NCBI GenBank assembly: GCA_035293565.1
Contig: DATGMP010000137.1
Span: 1 to 30,357 of the forward strand
Length of the DNA stretch: 30,357 nucleotides
DNA from: DATGMP01 sp035293565
GTDB taxonomy: Bacteria; Pseudomonadota; Alphaproteobacteria; BOG-932; Roseiterribacteraceae
Reading direction: 5' to 3'
The notes under the pieces are model-generated. The model was given only the letters and a program-made list of their open reading frames with translations. It was not told where the DNA came from and searched no databases. The position numbers and the translations under genes were made by a program. Each line of letters starts with the position of its first letter. The stretch's first letter is position 1. Positions 1 to 7,614 of this stretch are shown here, piece after piece.

Positions 1-165
1 GGCCATATAGACGGCCTCGCCGCGTTTCGATTGGGCGCTCGTAAAGACTCCCTGGCCGGTGTTGGTGTCCGCTGCGGCCCGACCGATTCCGATGCCGGCT
101 AGCACCAGCGTACCCAGCGCCAAGACAGCGATCGCCCCTACACGACCCGACCTCATCATCCGCAT
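1..165 (-). CDS. c-type cytochrome, N-terminal part only (gene runs off the window)
   Basis: The reverse strand codes for a signal peptide (basic start, then a hydrophobic stretch ending near GIGRAAA) followed by GVFTSAQSKRGEAVYMA. That segment is typical of the start of small mono-haem cytochromes that serve PQQ dehydrogenases. The CXXCH haem site would lie just beyond the window edge and is not seen. I chose the start at 165 because GGAAAGG lies about 8 bases upstream; in-frame ATG codons at 192 and 201 are alternatives. It lies 3' of the TetR gene on the same strand and may be co-transcribed with it. The family call rests on the N-terminus alone. Confidence 0.6.
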   Translation of the reverse strand, partial: MRMMRSGRVGAIAVLALGTLVLAGIGIGRAAADTNTGQGVFTSAQSKRGEAVYMA

Positions 166-252
166 TCCGACAACCTTTCCGATTTTGCGCATATGTCCCA
201 TTACGCTTCGAGCGGCGGTCCTACCCTAAATTCCGCATCGAATCGATGGGCC

Positions 253-957
253 TCACGAGGATGGAGACCTTGTTTGGCCTTTTGATGACAATTCGCCGCG
301 AACGAACCGGCGAAACTCGTCGATCATGACCGTCCGCACCGCGGCGGGCTCATAATTCTCGACATGGAAGGCCAACTCGAAGAGGCATCGTTCGAAAGTG
401 AGCATGGCCAGGCGGACGCCAACGCGATCTTCCTCGGCGGCGCCGGGCGCGGAGGCTCGGGCGAAGGCTGGGAAGCGCTGTCCCAGCAGCCTCACCACCT
501 CGAGCCTGATCGTCTCCTCCCATGTGAGCCCTTCGGGCTCGAGCACGGCAATCTGACCGATCGTGTAGAAGAAGGACTTGTTTGCACGATAGAAATCGAC
601 CAACCCCTGGATCCATCCGGCGACCGCGCCGTCGCTCAGGTCGGCGGTCCGGGGCAGGCGGTCATATTCGGCAAATAGCCGCGGCCAGAATTGATCGAAC
701 AGCGCCTTCGCCACAGCGAACTTGCTGTCGAAATGGCGATAGAAGGTGCTTCGATTGACCTTCGCCCGTCGGCAGATGTCATCGACGGCGGTGCCCGCGT
801 AGGAAAGCTGGGCGAAGGCGTCGCGCGCCGCGTCGAGCAGCCTCAGACGGCTCGACTGGCGCTGTCGCTGCTGCAGGCCCGTCGGCCTCCCGACCCGCCT
901 TCGACTGGGGCCCGTCGGACCGCTCGGGATGGGGCTCGAAGTCGGTGGATGAGTCAT
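253..957 (-). CDS. TetR/AcrR-family transcriptional regulator
   Basis: The protein has 234 residues. An N-terminal helix-turn-helix is clear: RLLDAARDAFAQLSYAGTA, then VDDICRRAKVNRSTFYRHF, the usual TetR recognition helix ending in TFYRHF. The C-terminal two thirds is the variable helical ligand-binding and dimerisation region. A basic, proline-rich tail of about 25 residues precedes the DNA-binding domain. The open frame extends further upstream, but ATG 957 places the protein just after a 15-base palindrome and a good promoter on this strand. It is divergent from the cytochrome c/PQQ dehydrogenase unit, so it probably represses itself and that unit. The ligand is unknown; an alcohol or related compound is an inference. 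Confidence 0.88.
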   Translation of the reverse strand: MTHPPTSSPIPSGPTGPSRRRVGRPTGLQQRQRQSSRLRLLDAARDAFAQLSYAGTAVDDICRRAKVNRSTFYRHFDSKFAVAKALFDQFWPRLFAEYDRLPRTADLSDGAVAGWIQGLVDFYRANKSFFYTIGQIAVLEPEGLTWEETIRLEVVRLLGQRFPAFARASAPGAAEEDRVGVRLAMLTFERCLFELAFHVENYEPAAVRTVMIDEFRRFVRGELSSKGQTRSPSS

Positions 958-965
958 TTTGAGAG

Positions 966-993
966 TTGACGCAACAATTTGTTGCATCATAAC
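966..993 (+). promoter_or_regulatory. predicted sigma-70 promoter for the cytochrome c/PQQ dehydrogenase unit
   Basis: A TTGACG -35 box (966-971), a 16-base spacer and CATAAC (988-993) read toward the cytochrome c gene. The palindromic operator fills the spacer, so a bound repressor would block RNA polymerase. The -10 box matches only four of six consensus positions and the leader would be about 140 bases long, so the call is moderate. Confidence 0.4.
967..989. promoter_or_regulatory. palindromic operator, probable TetR-family binding site
   Basis: GCAACAA-T-TTGTTGC (971-985) is a perfect 7+1+7 palindrome. After one mismatched pair it is extended by TGA on the left and TCA on the right, giving 20 of 22 matching arm positions around centre 978. 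It lies 10 bases upstream of the TetR start codon, in the intergenic region shared with the cytochrome c gene. This is the size and place expected for an autoregulatory TetR operator. Binding by this TetR is inferred. Confidence 0.7.
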
Positions 994-1014
994 GTGCCGG
1001 CATGTACACGGCAA
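986..1014 (-). promoter_or_regulatory. predicted sigma-70 promoter for the TetR gene
   Basis: On the reverse strand TTGCCG (1014-1009), a 17-base spacer and TATGAT (991-986) form a good sigma-70 promoter. Transcription would begin inside the palindrome at 971-985, and the ATG at 957 follows some 20 bases later. The -10 box overlaps the -10 box of the opposing promoter. Confidence 0.5.
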
Positions 1015-1141
1015 GGCGCGCTGCCGGTCGCATGGACTTGTCCGCGGCGATCGATTACCAGTTCGGAGTTCTCGTCCCAGCCATCCAATGGCCGTAATCG
1101 GCCGATAAATCCTTCTTACAATCGATCCCGAGGGAAAACTC

Positions 1142-1516
1142 ATGCTGCGTGTAGCTCTGATCGCATCCGTGACACTCATGCTCGGCGCCCAGATGGCCCG
1201 CGCCGACGGCGATCCCGAGATGGGCAAGCGCCAGTTCGCGCCTTGCACCGCCTGCCACACGACTGAAGAGGGTGGTCCGGACAAGGTCGGCCCGAACCTC
1301 CACGGCGTGATCGGGCGCAAGGCGGGCACCAAACCGGGCTTCGCCTATTCCGACGCGCTCAAGAATTCGGGCATCACCTGGGACGACGCGAAGCTCGACG
1401 CATGGATCAAGAAGCCGGCGGCGCTGGTGCCGGGCACGAAAATGGCCTTCATCGGCATCTCGAACGATCAGGTTCGCGCGAACATCATCGCCTATCTGAA
1501 GCAAGCGACGAAATAA
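1142..1516 (+). CDS. class I cytochrome c, small mono-haem (c2/c550-like)
   Basis: A 124-residue protein with a signal peptide (LRVALIASVTLMLGAQMARA, cleaved before DGDP). It has a single haem site CTACH near residues 36-40, the usual GPNLHGVIGRKAG segment after it, and a probable Met axial ligand in GTKMAF. The length and motifs fit small soluble periplasmic cytochromes c that accept electrons from quinoprotein dehydrogenases. A GAGGGA ribosome-binding site precedes ATG 1142. The PQQ dehydrogenase gene follows 57 bases downstream, so this protein is its likely electron acceptor. That pairing is inferred from position. Confidence 0.9.
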   Translation: MLRVALIASVTLMLGAQMARADGDPEMGKRQFAPCTACHTTEEGGPDKVGPNLHGVIGRKAGTKPGFAYSDALKNSGITWDDAKLDAWIKKPAALVPGTKMAFIGISNDQVRANIIAYLKQATK

Positions 1517-1573
1517 TGGGCGTACGCGGCGGCGCGTCAGGCGCGCCGCTCTCATTCGGGGGGAGGAGTCACA

Positions 1574-3613
1574 ATGAAGTCTCATTCAGTTTGGGCCGTC
1601 GCGCTCATGACGATCGCCGCAGCGTCTGCGCCCGCGCTCGCCAAGGATGACGCGACAGCGCCCGCAGCCAAGGACTGGCTCACCATCGACGGCGATCTGA
1701 GCAACTCGCGCTATTCGACGCTGAAGCAGATCGACGCCGCCAACGTGAAGACGTTGGGCGGCGCCTGGGTCAAGAAATTCGACGGCGAAGCGTCGCGCGC
1801 GGCGCCCGTCGTTGCCGACGGCATGATGTTCGTCACCGCCGGACCGCATGTCTACGCGCTCAACCCGAAGACCGGCGAGCCCATCTGGACCGCACAGCCC
1901 GAAGTCGCGCCGTCGATGCTGTTCAAGGGCGTCGCGGTCGGCGACGGCAAGGTCTTCGTCGGCACGGTCGATGCCAGCATCATCGCGCTCGACGAGAAGA
2001 CCGGAAAGCAGCTCTGGATAACGCTGATCGGCGACAAGCTGCCCAAGCGCGACGCCGGCCCGGGCGGCGCCGACGCCAGCGCGCTCACCACCACCGGACA
2101 ATATATTTCCGGCGCGCCGATCTATGTGAACGGACTCGTCATCAGCGGCATGGCCAATGGCGACTTCCTGGTCAACGGCCGGCTCGTCGCGCTCGATGGC
2201 AAGACCGGCAAGCAGGTTTGGCGTTTCGACTCCGTTCCGCCTCCCGGCCAGAAGGGCCACGAGACCTGGCAACAGGACAACGACGTCTGGAAACATGGCG
2301 GCGGCGGCATCTGGGGAACGCCCGCGGCGGATCCCAAACTCGGCCTCGTCTATGTCGGCACCGGCAACCCGATCCCGCAATGGGCCGGAGAGCCCCGCGG
2401 CGGCAACAATCTCTATACGGACTCCGCGCTCGCCATCGACATCAAGACCGGCAAGCTGAAATGGTATTTCCAGGCGGTCCATCACGACATCTGGGAGTCT
2501 GATCTCGGCACGCCCTTCGTACTCTACGACGCGACAGTCGACGGCAAGCCGCGCAAGGCGATCGCGGTGATGCGCACCGACGGGTATCTGTTCCTGCTCG
2601 ACCGCGCGACCGGCAAGCCGGTCTTCCCGATCGAGGAGCGGCCGGTGCCGCAGAATGCGCGGCTCAAGACGTCGCCGACACAGCCTTTCCCGGTGGGCGC
2701 CGACGAGATTGGACCGAAATGCGTCGACAAAGATTCGATCCCGGCCGGCTTCAAGCCGATCTGTTTCTACGATCCGATCGACTTCGACATGCCGAATGTG
2801 ATGTATCCGTTGAACCGGACGCGCTCGGCGCCGATGGCGTATGATCCGGAGACCAAATATTTCTACGCGACGGCGCACATCGTCCCGGCCTGGATCAGCC
2901 GCGCCGAGGATCCGAACGTTTTCGTGCCGCCCGGCAACGCGCCAGGCATGAAGAGCTACGGCGTCATCACCGCGATCGACTCCCAGACCGACAAGATCGT
3001 CTGGCAGAAGAAGGTGCCGTACAATATCGAGAACGGCGCCGGGGTGACCGCGACGGCGGGTGACGTGCTGTTCCACGGCGAGCCGGACGGCAATCTGCAA
3101 GCCTACAACGCCAAGACCGGCGATCTGCTCTGGCAGTTCCAGACGGGCGCCAATGAATGGGGCCCGGCGACCGTCTATGAGGTCGACGGGCAGGAATATG
3201 TCGCGGTGCTGGCGACCAGCAATCTCTGGGCGTTCAAGCTGGGCGGCACGGTTCAGCCGCTGCCAGCGCCCACGCCGCCGCCGACGGTCACGACCTTCCG
3301 TGGCAAGGTCGAGTCGACCGACCATATCGATATGGGCGCCACGCTCAACGACATGGGCCTCGATAAGACCCGCACCTATTTCGACGAGGCCGTGTTCAAG
3401 CCGATCCGCGCCAAGGTGAAAGTCGGCACGAAGGTGACCTTCACCAACAACGGCAAGACGCCCCACAACGCCTCAGCTGAAGACGGTTCGTGGAGCACCG
3501 GCGAAGTGGCGCCGGGCCAGACCGGCACCGTCACCTTCGACAAGCCCGGCACCTATACCTACATCGACAAGGATCACCCTTGGTCCTATGCGCAGATTAC
3601 GGTGCAGCAATAA
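1574..3613 (+). CDS. PQQ-dependent dehydrogenase with a fused C-terminal cupredoxin-like domain
   Basis: The protein has 679 residues: a signal peptide (ends ASAPALA), then an eight-bladed quinoprotein propeller with repeated tryptophan-docking sequences such as ALNPKTGEPIW and ALDGKTGKQVW. The metal/PQQ Asn is N265 in GTGNP. The segment HHDIWESD (303-310) aligns with HHDLWDMD of membrane glucose dehydrogenase, but has E308 in place of the catalytic Asp; D310 is kept. There is no adjacent Cys-Cys pair as in methanol dehydrogenase; C383 and C397 could pair. A proline-rich linker (about 560-572) leads to a cupredoxin fold (573-679) with the His of TPHNA (H631) and H668 but no Cys or Met ligand. 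It probably oxidises an alcohol or aldose in the periplasm. GGGGGGAGGAG precedes the ATG. Confidence 0.88.
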   Translation: MKSHSVWAVALMTIAAASAPALAKDDATAPAAKDWLTIDGDLSNSRYSTLKQIDAANVKTLGGAWVKKFDGEASRAAPVVADGMMFVTAGPHVYALNPKTGEPIWTAQPEVAPSMLFKGVAVGDGKVFVGTVDASIIALDEKTGKQLWITLIGDKLPKRDAGPGGADASALTTTGQYISGAPIYVNGLVISGMANGDFLVNGRLVALDGKTGKQVWRFDSVPPPGQKGHETWQQDNDVWKHGGGGIWGTPAADPKLGLVYVGTGNPIPQWAGEPRGGNNLYTDSALAIDIKTGKLKWYFQAVHHDIWESDLGTPFVLYDATVDGKPRKAIAVMRTDGYLFLLDRATGKPVFPIEERPVPQNARLKTSPTQPFPVGADEIGPKCVDKDSIPAGFKPICFYDPIDFDMPNVMYPLNRTRSAPMAYDPETKYFYATAHIVPAWISRAEDPNVFVPPGNAPGMKSYGVITAIDSQTDKIVWQKKVPYNIENGAGVTATAGDVLFHGEPDGNLQAYNAKTGDLLWQFQTGANEWGPATVYEVDGQEYVAVLATSNLWAFKLGGTVQPLPAPTPPPTVTTFRGKVESTDHIDMGATLNDMGLDKTRTYFDEAVFKPIRAKVKVGTKVTFTNNGKTPHNASAEDGSWSTGEVAPGQTGTVTFDKPGTYTYIDKDHPWSYAQITVQQ

Positions 3614-3637
3614 GCTGAGCGCAGCGCTTCGAGAAAG

Positions 3638-3667
3638 GGCGGAGATCGAAAGGTCTCCGCCTTTTTT
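3638..3667 (+). terminator. Rho-independent terminator after the PQQ dehydrogenase
   Basis: GGCGGAGA (3638-3645), an 8-base loop and TCTCCGCC (3654-3661) form an 8-bp perfect stem followed directly by six T. It lies 25 bases after the dehydrogenase stop. Read on the other strand it is followed by CTTTCTC, so it may also weakly stop the opposing ABC operon. Confidence 0.88.
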
Positions 3668-3717
3668 CCGGCTGGACCTCTTGGTCAAGAATGGGAGGCG
3701 ATGGGGCGGTCAGGCGA

Positions 3718-4527
3718 TCATTCCGGCCCACCGGCCTTGCGCGCGACGAGGCTGCGGCCCGGGTCATAGCCGTAGACGGCGGCGATCATGAAGATGAGGA
3801 AGCTGCCGAAGACGACAGCAGCCGAGATCTCGTTGAACTTGCCGTACATCGCGTAACGCGTCAGCTCGACCGCATGCGTGAAGGGATTGCAGGAATAGAT
3901 CCAGTAGAGCGTAATCCCCGCCTCCTTCACGCGCCACAGCGGGTAGAGCGCCGATGATGCGAAGAACATCGGGAAGATCACGAAATTCATGACGCTCGCG
4001 AAATTCTCGAGCTGCTTGATGAAGGACGAGAGCAACAGGCCGAGCGCGCCGAGCATCAGGCCTGAAAGAATCAGCGCAGGCAGCACCGCAATATAGCCGA
4101 TCGGCGGCAGGTCGATCTCCCAGATGCGCCCGATCAACAGGAAGATATAGACCTGGACGATCGATACGGCCGTGCTGGCAAGCAGCCGCGACAACAGCAG
4201 ATACCAGCGCGGAAATGGACTCACCATCAGGGTCTTCATGCTGCCCATCTCGCGGTCATAGACCATCGAGAGCGAGCTCTGCATGCCGTTGAAGAGCTGG
4301 ATCATCGCCGCCAAGCCGGGCGCGATGTAGACCTCGTACGGGATGTAGGTGTCGTAAGGCTCGATGATCGAGACGCCGAGAACGGCGCGAAGGCCGGCGG
4401 CAAACAGCGCCAGCCAGACCAGGGGCCGAACGAGCGCGGAGAAGAATCGCCCGCGCTGTCCCACCCAGCGGAGCGCCTCGCGATTGACGATGCCGATCAG
4501 GCAGCGAAGATAGCCGGCCGCGCTCAT
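3718..4527 (-). CDS. ABC-2 type permease of the PQQ-dependent alcohol dehydrogenase system (PedC-like)
   Basis: A 269-residue membrane protein with about six hydrophobic helices (for example VRPLVWLALFAAGL, SIVQVYIFLLIG, VLPALILSGLMLGALGLLL, FVIFPMFFASSALYPLW, VVFGSFLIFMIAAVYGY). It has the ABC-2 family signature region YDREMGSMKTLMVSPFPRWYLL. This is the NodJ/DrrB-type exporter fold. The gene order identifies it as the permease of the set that NCBIfam associates with PQQ alcohol dehydrogenases, in which the permease model is named PedC. Its ATG overlaps the ATPase stop as ATGA (4524-4527), showing translational coupling. The transported molecule is unknown in this family; export is suggested by the ABC-2 fold. 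Confidence 0.87.
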   Translation of the reverse strand: MSAAGYLRCLIGIVNREALRWVGQRGRFFSALVRPLVWLALFAAGLRAVLGVSIIEPYDTYIPYEVYIAPGLAAMIQLFNGMQSSLSMVYDREMGSMKTLMVSPFPRWYLLLSRLLASTAVSIVQVYIFLLIGRIWEIDLPPIGYIAVLPALILSGLMLGALGLLLSSFIKQLENFASVMNFVIFPMFFASSALYPLWRVKEAGITLYWIYSCNPFTHAVELTRYAMYGKFNEISAAVVFGSFLIFMIAAVYGYDPGRSLVARKAGGPE

Positions 4528-5291
4528 GGCTTGCCCTTCCTTTCCCCGCCCGCCGATTGCGTCAGCCGGTCGAAGGTGCCGCGCAGGCTGGTCTCGCCCG
4601 CCGCCGCGACCACCTCGGGCACCGGTCCTTTCGCCAGCACCTTGCCGCGATGAAGGACGATCACCTGCGAATTCTCATCGGCTTCATCGATCAAATGAGT
4701 CGCCCAAAGCACTGCGAGCCCGCGTTCCGAACAGAGGCGGCGAACATGGTCCAAGAGGAACTGCCGGCTTTCGATATCGAGCCCGACGGTGGGCTCGTCG
4801 AGCAGCAGCAGGGAAGGCTCGTGGACGAGCGCGCGCGCCAGCTCGATACGCCGGCGTTGACCGCCGGATAATTGCCGCGCCTTGTCGCGCGCGCGATCGG
4901 CGAGCCCGATACGTTCCAGCTCCTCGGCGCTCCGGCGGACCGCCACGCGCCGCGGGATGCCGTGCAGCGCGGCGTGATAATGCATGTTCTGTTCGACGGT
5001 GAGGTCGAGATCGAGCGTCGATTGCTGAAAGACGACGCCCATGCGCGCGAGCGCCTCGAGCGGGTTCGATTTGATGTCGGCGCCGAAGACCGAGATGGAC
5101 CCCACGCGACTGTGATAGAGGCCGGTGATCAGCGCGAAGAGCGTCGTCTTTCCAGCACCGTTGAGGCCGAGCAGAATCGTATGGTCGCCTGGCCGCACTT
5201 CGAACGAGACGCCGTCCAGCGCCTTCCGCTCGCCGAACGAATGGCTGAGCCCGCGCACATCGAGCGCGACGCGAGGCGACGTGTCCCTCAC
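4524..5291 (-). CDS. ABC transporter ATP-binding protein, PQQ-dependent alcohol dehydrogenase system
   Basis: The protein has 255 residues from a GTG start that overlaps the upstream stop as GTGA (5288-5291); the open frame upstream of this is a shadow of the propeller gene. Walker A GLNGAGKT (42-49), Q-loop VVFQQ (86-90), signature LSGGQ (141-145), Walker B LLLLDEP (161-167) and switch His in WATHLIDEAD (199) are all intact. It should be an active ATPase that pairs with the ABC-2 permease encoded next. It belongs to the DrrA/NodI-like class found beside PQQ alcohol dehydrogenases. Confidence 0.92.
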   Translation of the reverse strand: MRDTSPRVALDVRGLSHSFGERKALDGVSFEVRPGDHTILLGLNGAGKTTLFALITGLYHSRVGSISVFGADIKSNPLEALARMGVVFQQSTLDLDLTVEQNMHYHAALHGIPRRVAVRRSAEELERIGLADRARDKARQLSGGQRRRIELARALVHEPSLLLLDEPTVGLDIESRQFLLDHVRRLCSERGLAVLWATHLIDEADENSQVIVLHRGKVLAKGPVPEVVAAAGETSLRGTFDRLTQSAGGERKGKP

Positions 5292-6262
5292 GGCGTCGTC
5301 GCCACGCCCCAGGGAAGCCGTCCGACCGGCACCGACTTCACGACCTTGAGATCGGCGACGTCGATGACCGAGATGTCGTTCGACACGCCGTTCGTCGAAT
5401 AGAGGCGCGACTGATCCGGCGAGAAAGCGAGATTCCACACGCGCTGACCGACCAGCAGATATTTCTTGACCTCGAACGTCGCGGTGTCGATCACGGCGAC
5501 GCGATTGGCGGGACCCAAAGCGACGAAGGCGAGCTTGCCGTCTTTCGTGATCGCGATTCCGACCGGCTGGATCTGCTCGGCGTTGACCCCGGGGATCGAG
5601 AAATGGATCTTCTGCAGGATCTTGTGCTGGGCGGCATCGATCACGGCCACCGTGCCGCCAACCTCGGACGATACCCAGACCCTTGCGCCGTCGGGCGTCC
5701 ACTTGGCGACGCGCGGCCGGCTGTCGACCAACACGTTCGCAACGACCTTCTGCGATGCGACGTCGATGAAATGCGCCATCGACGTGGTCTCGGACGTATT
5801 GACCACTGTCTTGCCGTCCGGACTGATCCCGACGCCTTCGGGTTCAATGCCGACCGGCACTTCGGCGATAATCTTGCCTAAGTCGATATCGACGAAGGAC
5901 ACCTCGTTGTCATTCTCATTGGCGATGTAGAGCGTCTTGCCGTCGGGACTGATGGCAAAGCGTTCGGGATCGGGCCCGGAGGGCAGAGTCCGGGTGATCT
6001 CGAGGCTTGCCGGATCGAGCACCTCGATGTGGTCGGAGTCGCTGGCGCAGATATAAACCTTCTTGCCATCGGGCGAGGTCAGCAAGGCGCGCGGACGCTG
6101 CCCCACCGCGACCGTTTTGACGACCGCGAGCGAGCCTCCATCCAGCACGGTGATCGTGTTGTCCTTCTCGTTCGACACGAAGATGCGCTCGGCGAGCGCC
6201 TCGGGCGCGAGGAGGCCGAGGCCGACAGTGATCGATATGGAGAGCTTCAGTGCAGCTTGCAT
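5288..6262 (-). CDS. PQQ-catabolism-associated YVTN beta-propeller protein
   Basis: The protein has 324 residues: a signal peptide (ends LAPEALA) and about seven YVTN-type blades, seen as repeats of the form ERIFVSNEKDNTITVLDGGS, KKVYICASDSDHIEVLD, KTLYIANENDNEVSFVD and ARVWVSSEVGGTVAVID. Each is followed by a PxGVxISPDGK-like segment. It fits the family of exported propellers consistently encoded with PQQ alcohol dehydrogenases and this ABC transporter. Its role there is unknown; binding or scaffolding in the periplasm is a guess. The start ATG 6262 lies inside the 3' end of the upstream gene (16-base overlap). A longer frame upstream is antisense to nothing useful and overlaps the binding-protein gene, so it was not used. 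Confidence 0.9.
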   Translation of the reverse strand: MQAALKLSISITVGLGLLAPEALAERIFVSNEKDNTITVLDGGSLAVVKTVAVGQRPRALLTSPDGKKVYICASDSDHIEVLDPASLEITRTLPSGPDPERFAISPDGKTLYIANENDNEVSFVDIDLGKIIAEVPVGIEPEGVGISPDGKTVVNTSETTSMAHFIDVASQKVVANVLVDSRPRVAKWTPDGARVWVSSEVGGTVAVIDAAQHKILQKIHFSIPGVNAEQIQPVGIAITKDGKLAFVALGPANRVAVIDTATFEVKKYLLVGQRVWNLAFSPDQSRLYSTNGVSNDISVIDVADLKVVKSVPVGRLPWGVATTP

Positions 6263-7470
6263 TTCGTTTCCGGCCGATCGACGCCGAGCGTGTCCAGCTC
6301 GGAGACTTGATGAAGGAAACCCTGCTGCGGCGAAACCGAGACCAGCGACCGCGAATCCGCCAGCAGGACGGGCTGGCGAAGCTGACCGTCCCAGTCGCGG
6401 AATGTCAATTTGGTCCCCTTGAATGCGGCAAGGTCGAAATCCTTGCCGCGCATGAAGGCGCCAATCGTCGTCGGGTCCGCACTGCCGCTGCGCGTGGCCG
6501 CCTCGCCGATCGCGCGCACCGCCATCCAAGCCCCGTAGTCGCGGTCGGTCATCCAGCGATGGGCCTGTTTGAGGAACCGGCTCTGAAGCTGGGTGGCGCC
6601 CCATTGCTCGAAGGGCCTCGCCCAGGCGCTGGCGACCAGCCCCTCGGTGCCCGCGATCGGTCGGGGCGAGGTCGTGCGGTAGGCCAGATCGTCGCCGAAA
6701 TTGTCCGCCTCGTCGGCGACGACGAGCAGATCATAGTCCGGCGCGCCCTGCGTGACGCGCGCGACCTCGGCCTGAACGGCGTAATGGCCGGTATCGGTGC
6801 GGCGCGCGCCGGGATCGAAGGTCCAGGGAATCTCCTGCACGATCTTGATGCGGAATTTCTTGGCCGACGCGCGGATCGCATCCGCATAAGCCTTGTCGGC
6901 GTCTTCCTGGCCGACGATTAGCAGGATGTTCGTCCAGCGCTTCACGACAAGATATTGCATCAGCGCGTCAGCCAGCATGGCGCGGCTCGGCATCGTGTGC
7001 AGAACGTTTGCGCGGCAATCCTGACCGCGCAGCGAATCATCCTCGGCCGTCGCATCGATGATCGTGAGACCCTTGGCCTCTGGTAGATCGGCGATCTGCA
7101 GCAACGTCGGCGCCGGAAGATCGGTGACAAAAAGCCGCGCGCCGGCGGCGACGCTCTTCTTGAAGGCGTCGACGGCCCCGGCGCCGTCCGGCACGATCGC
7201 CTCGTCCAGATGATAGTCCTGACCCACGAACCGGCCGGTCGTCTCGTTGTCGGCCAATGCAAGCCGGGCACCCTGAACGCCTTCATCGGCCGGAGGCTGG
7301 TCGAGATAGGAAAGCGGCAGGGTTCGGCTCTGTGTCAGGCCGATATAAGTGATATCGATCCGCGCCGGCGGAGCCGCGGGCGCCTGGGCCCGCACGGTCA
7401 ACGAGACCGGCAGCAGGGACAGAAGGACGATCAGAACCGTCGCGAAAGCGGGACCGACCCTGGCCCTCAT
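6247..7470 (-). CDS. ABC transporter substrate-binding protein, PQQ-dependent alcohol dehydrogenase system
   Basis: The protein has 407 residues: signal peptide (LIVLLSLLPVSLTVRA) then a periplasmic type I binding-protein fold of the branched-chain amino-acid class. Typical segments are IDITYIGLTQSRTLPLSYLD, GARLALADNETTGRFVGQ, the repeated ILLIVGQEDADKAYADAIR and LLVVADEADNFGDDLAYRT. It heads the four-gene overlapping operon with propeller, ATPase and permease. The start at 7470 is chosen because GGGAGG lies 6 bases upstream; an ATG at 7476 sits directly against that site. An importer-type binding protein with an ABC-2 exporter-type permease is an odd but family-typical combination, so the direction of transport is uncertain. 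Confidence 0.87.
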   Translation of the reverse strand: MRARVGPAFATVLIVLLSLLPVSLTVRAQAPAAPPARIDITYIGLTQSRTLPLSYLDQPPADEGVQGARLALADNETTGRFVGQDYHLDEAIVPDGAGAVDAFKKSVAAGARLFVTDLPAPTLLQIADLPEAKGLTIIDATAEDDSLRGQDCRANVLHTMPSRAMLADALMQYLVVKRWTNILLIVGQEDADKAYADAIRASAKKFRIKIVQEIPWTFDPGARRTDTGHYAVQAEVARVTQGAPDYDLLVVADEADNFGDDLAYRTTSPRPIAGTEGLVASAWARPFEQWGATQLQSRFLKQAHRWMTDRDYGAWMAVRAIGEAATRSGSADPTTIGAFMRGKDFDLAAFKGTKLTFRDWDGQLRQPVLLADSRSLVSVSPQQGFLHQVSELDTLGVDRPETKCKLH

Positions 7471-7511
7471 CCTCATCCTCCCATGGGCGCAGGACGCCCA
7501 TCGCCCTTGCG

Positions 7512-7528
7512 GTATAGAACTCGTATAG
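7512..7528. repeat. direct repeat GTATAG, 11-base period, in a divergent promoter region
   Basis: GTATAG at 7512-7517 and 7523-7528, spaced exactly 11 bases start to start, lies between the leftward PQQ-ABC operon and the rightward importer genes. The spacing puts both copies on one face of the helix, as with tandem activator sites. The function is inferred and the repeat is short. Confidence 0.3.
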
Positions 7529-7575
7529 GCTAGGGCGCGATTCCTCAACCGCGCCCTTGGCACCCCGACGGGGTT

Positions 7576-7605
7576 TGCTCGCGCCTTGCGACCCTCGCTA
7601 TCATA
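7576..7605 (+). promoter_or_regulatory. weak candidate sigma-70 promoter for the importer genes
   Basis: TTGCTC, an 18-base spacer and TATCAT stand just upstream of the binding-protein ATG at 7615. The very short leader and weak -35 box keep this as a candidate only. Confidence 0.25.
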
Positions 7606-7614
7606 AACGCCACG

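Noticed and set aside
1586..3466. 626-codon open frame on the reverse strand inside the first PQQ dehydrogenase
   Set aside because: Arg- and Asp-rich shadow of a gene with strong family motifs on the other strand; no domain, no ribosome site.
4524..5702. Long N-terminal extension of the PQQ-system ATPase (392 residues)
   Set aside because: The extra 137 residues are a shadow of the propeller gene; the GTGA overlap at 5288-5291 fixes the start.
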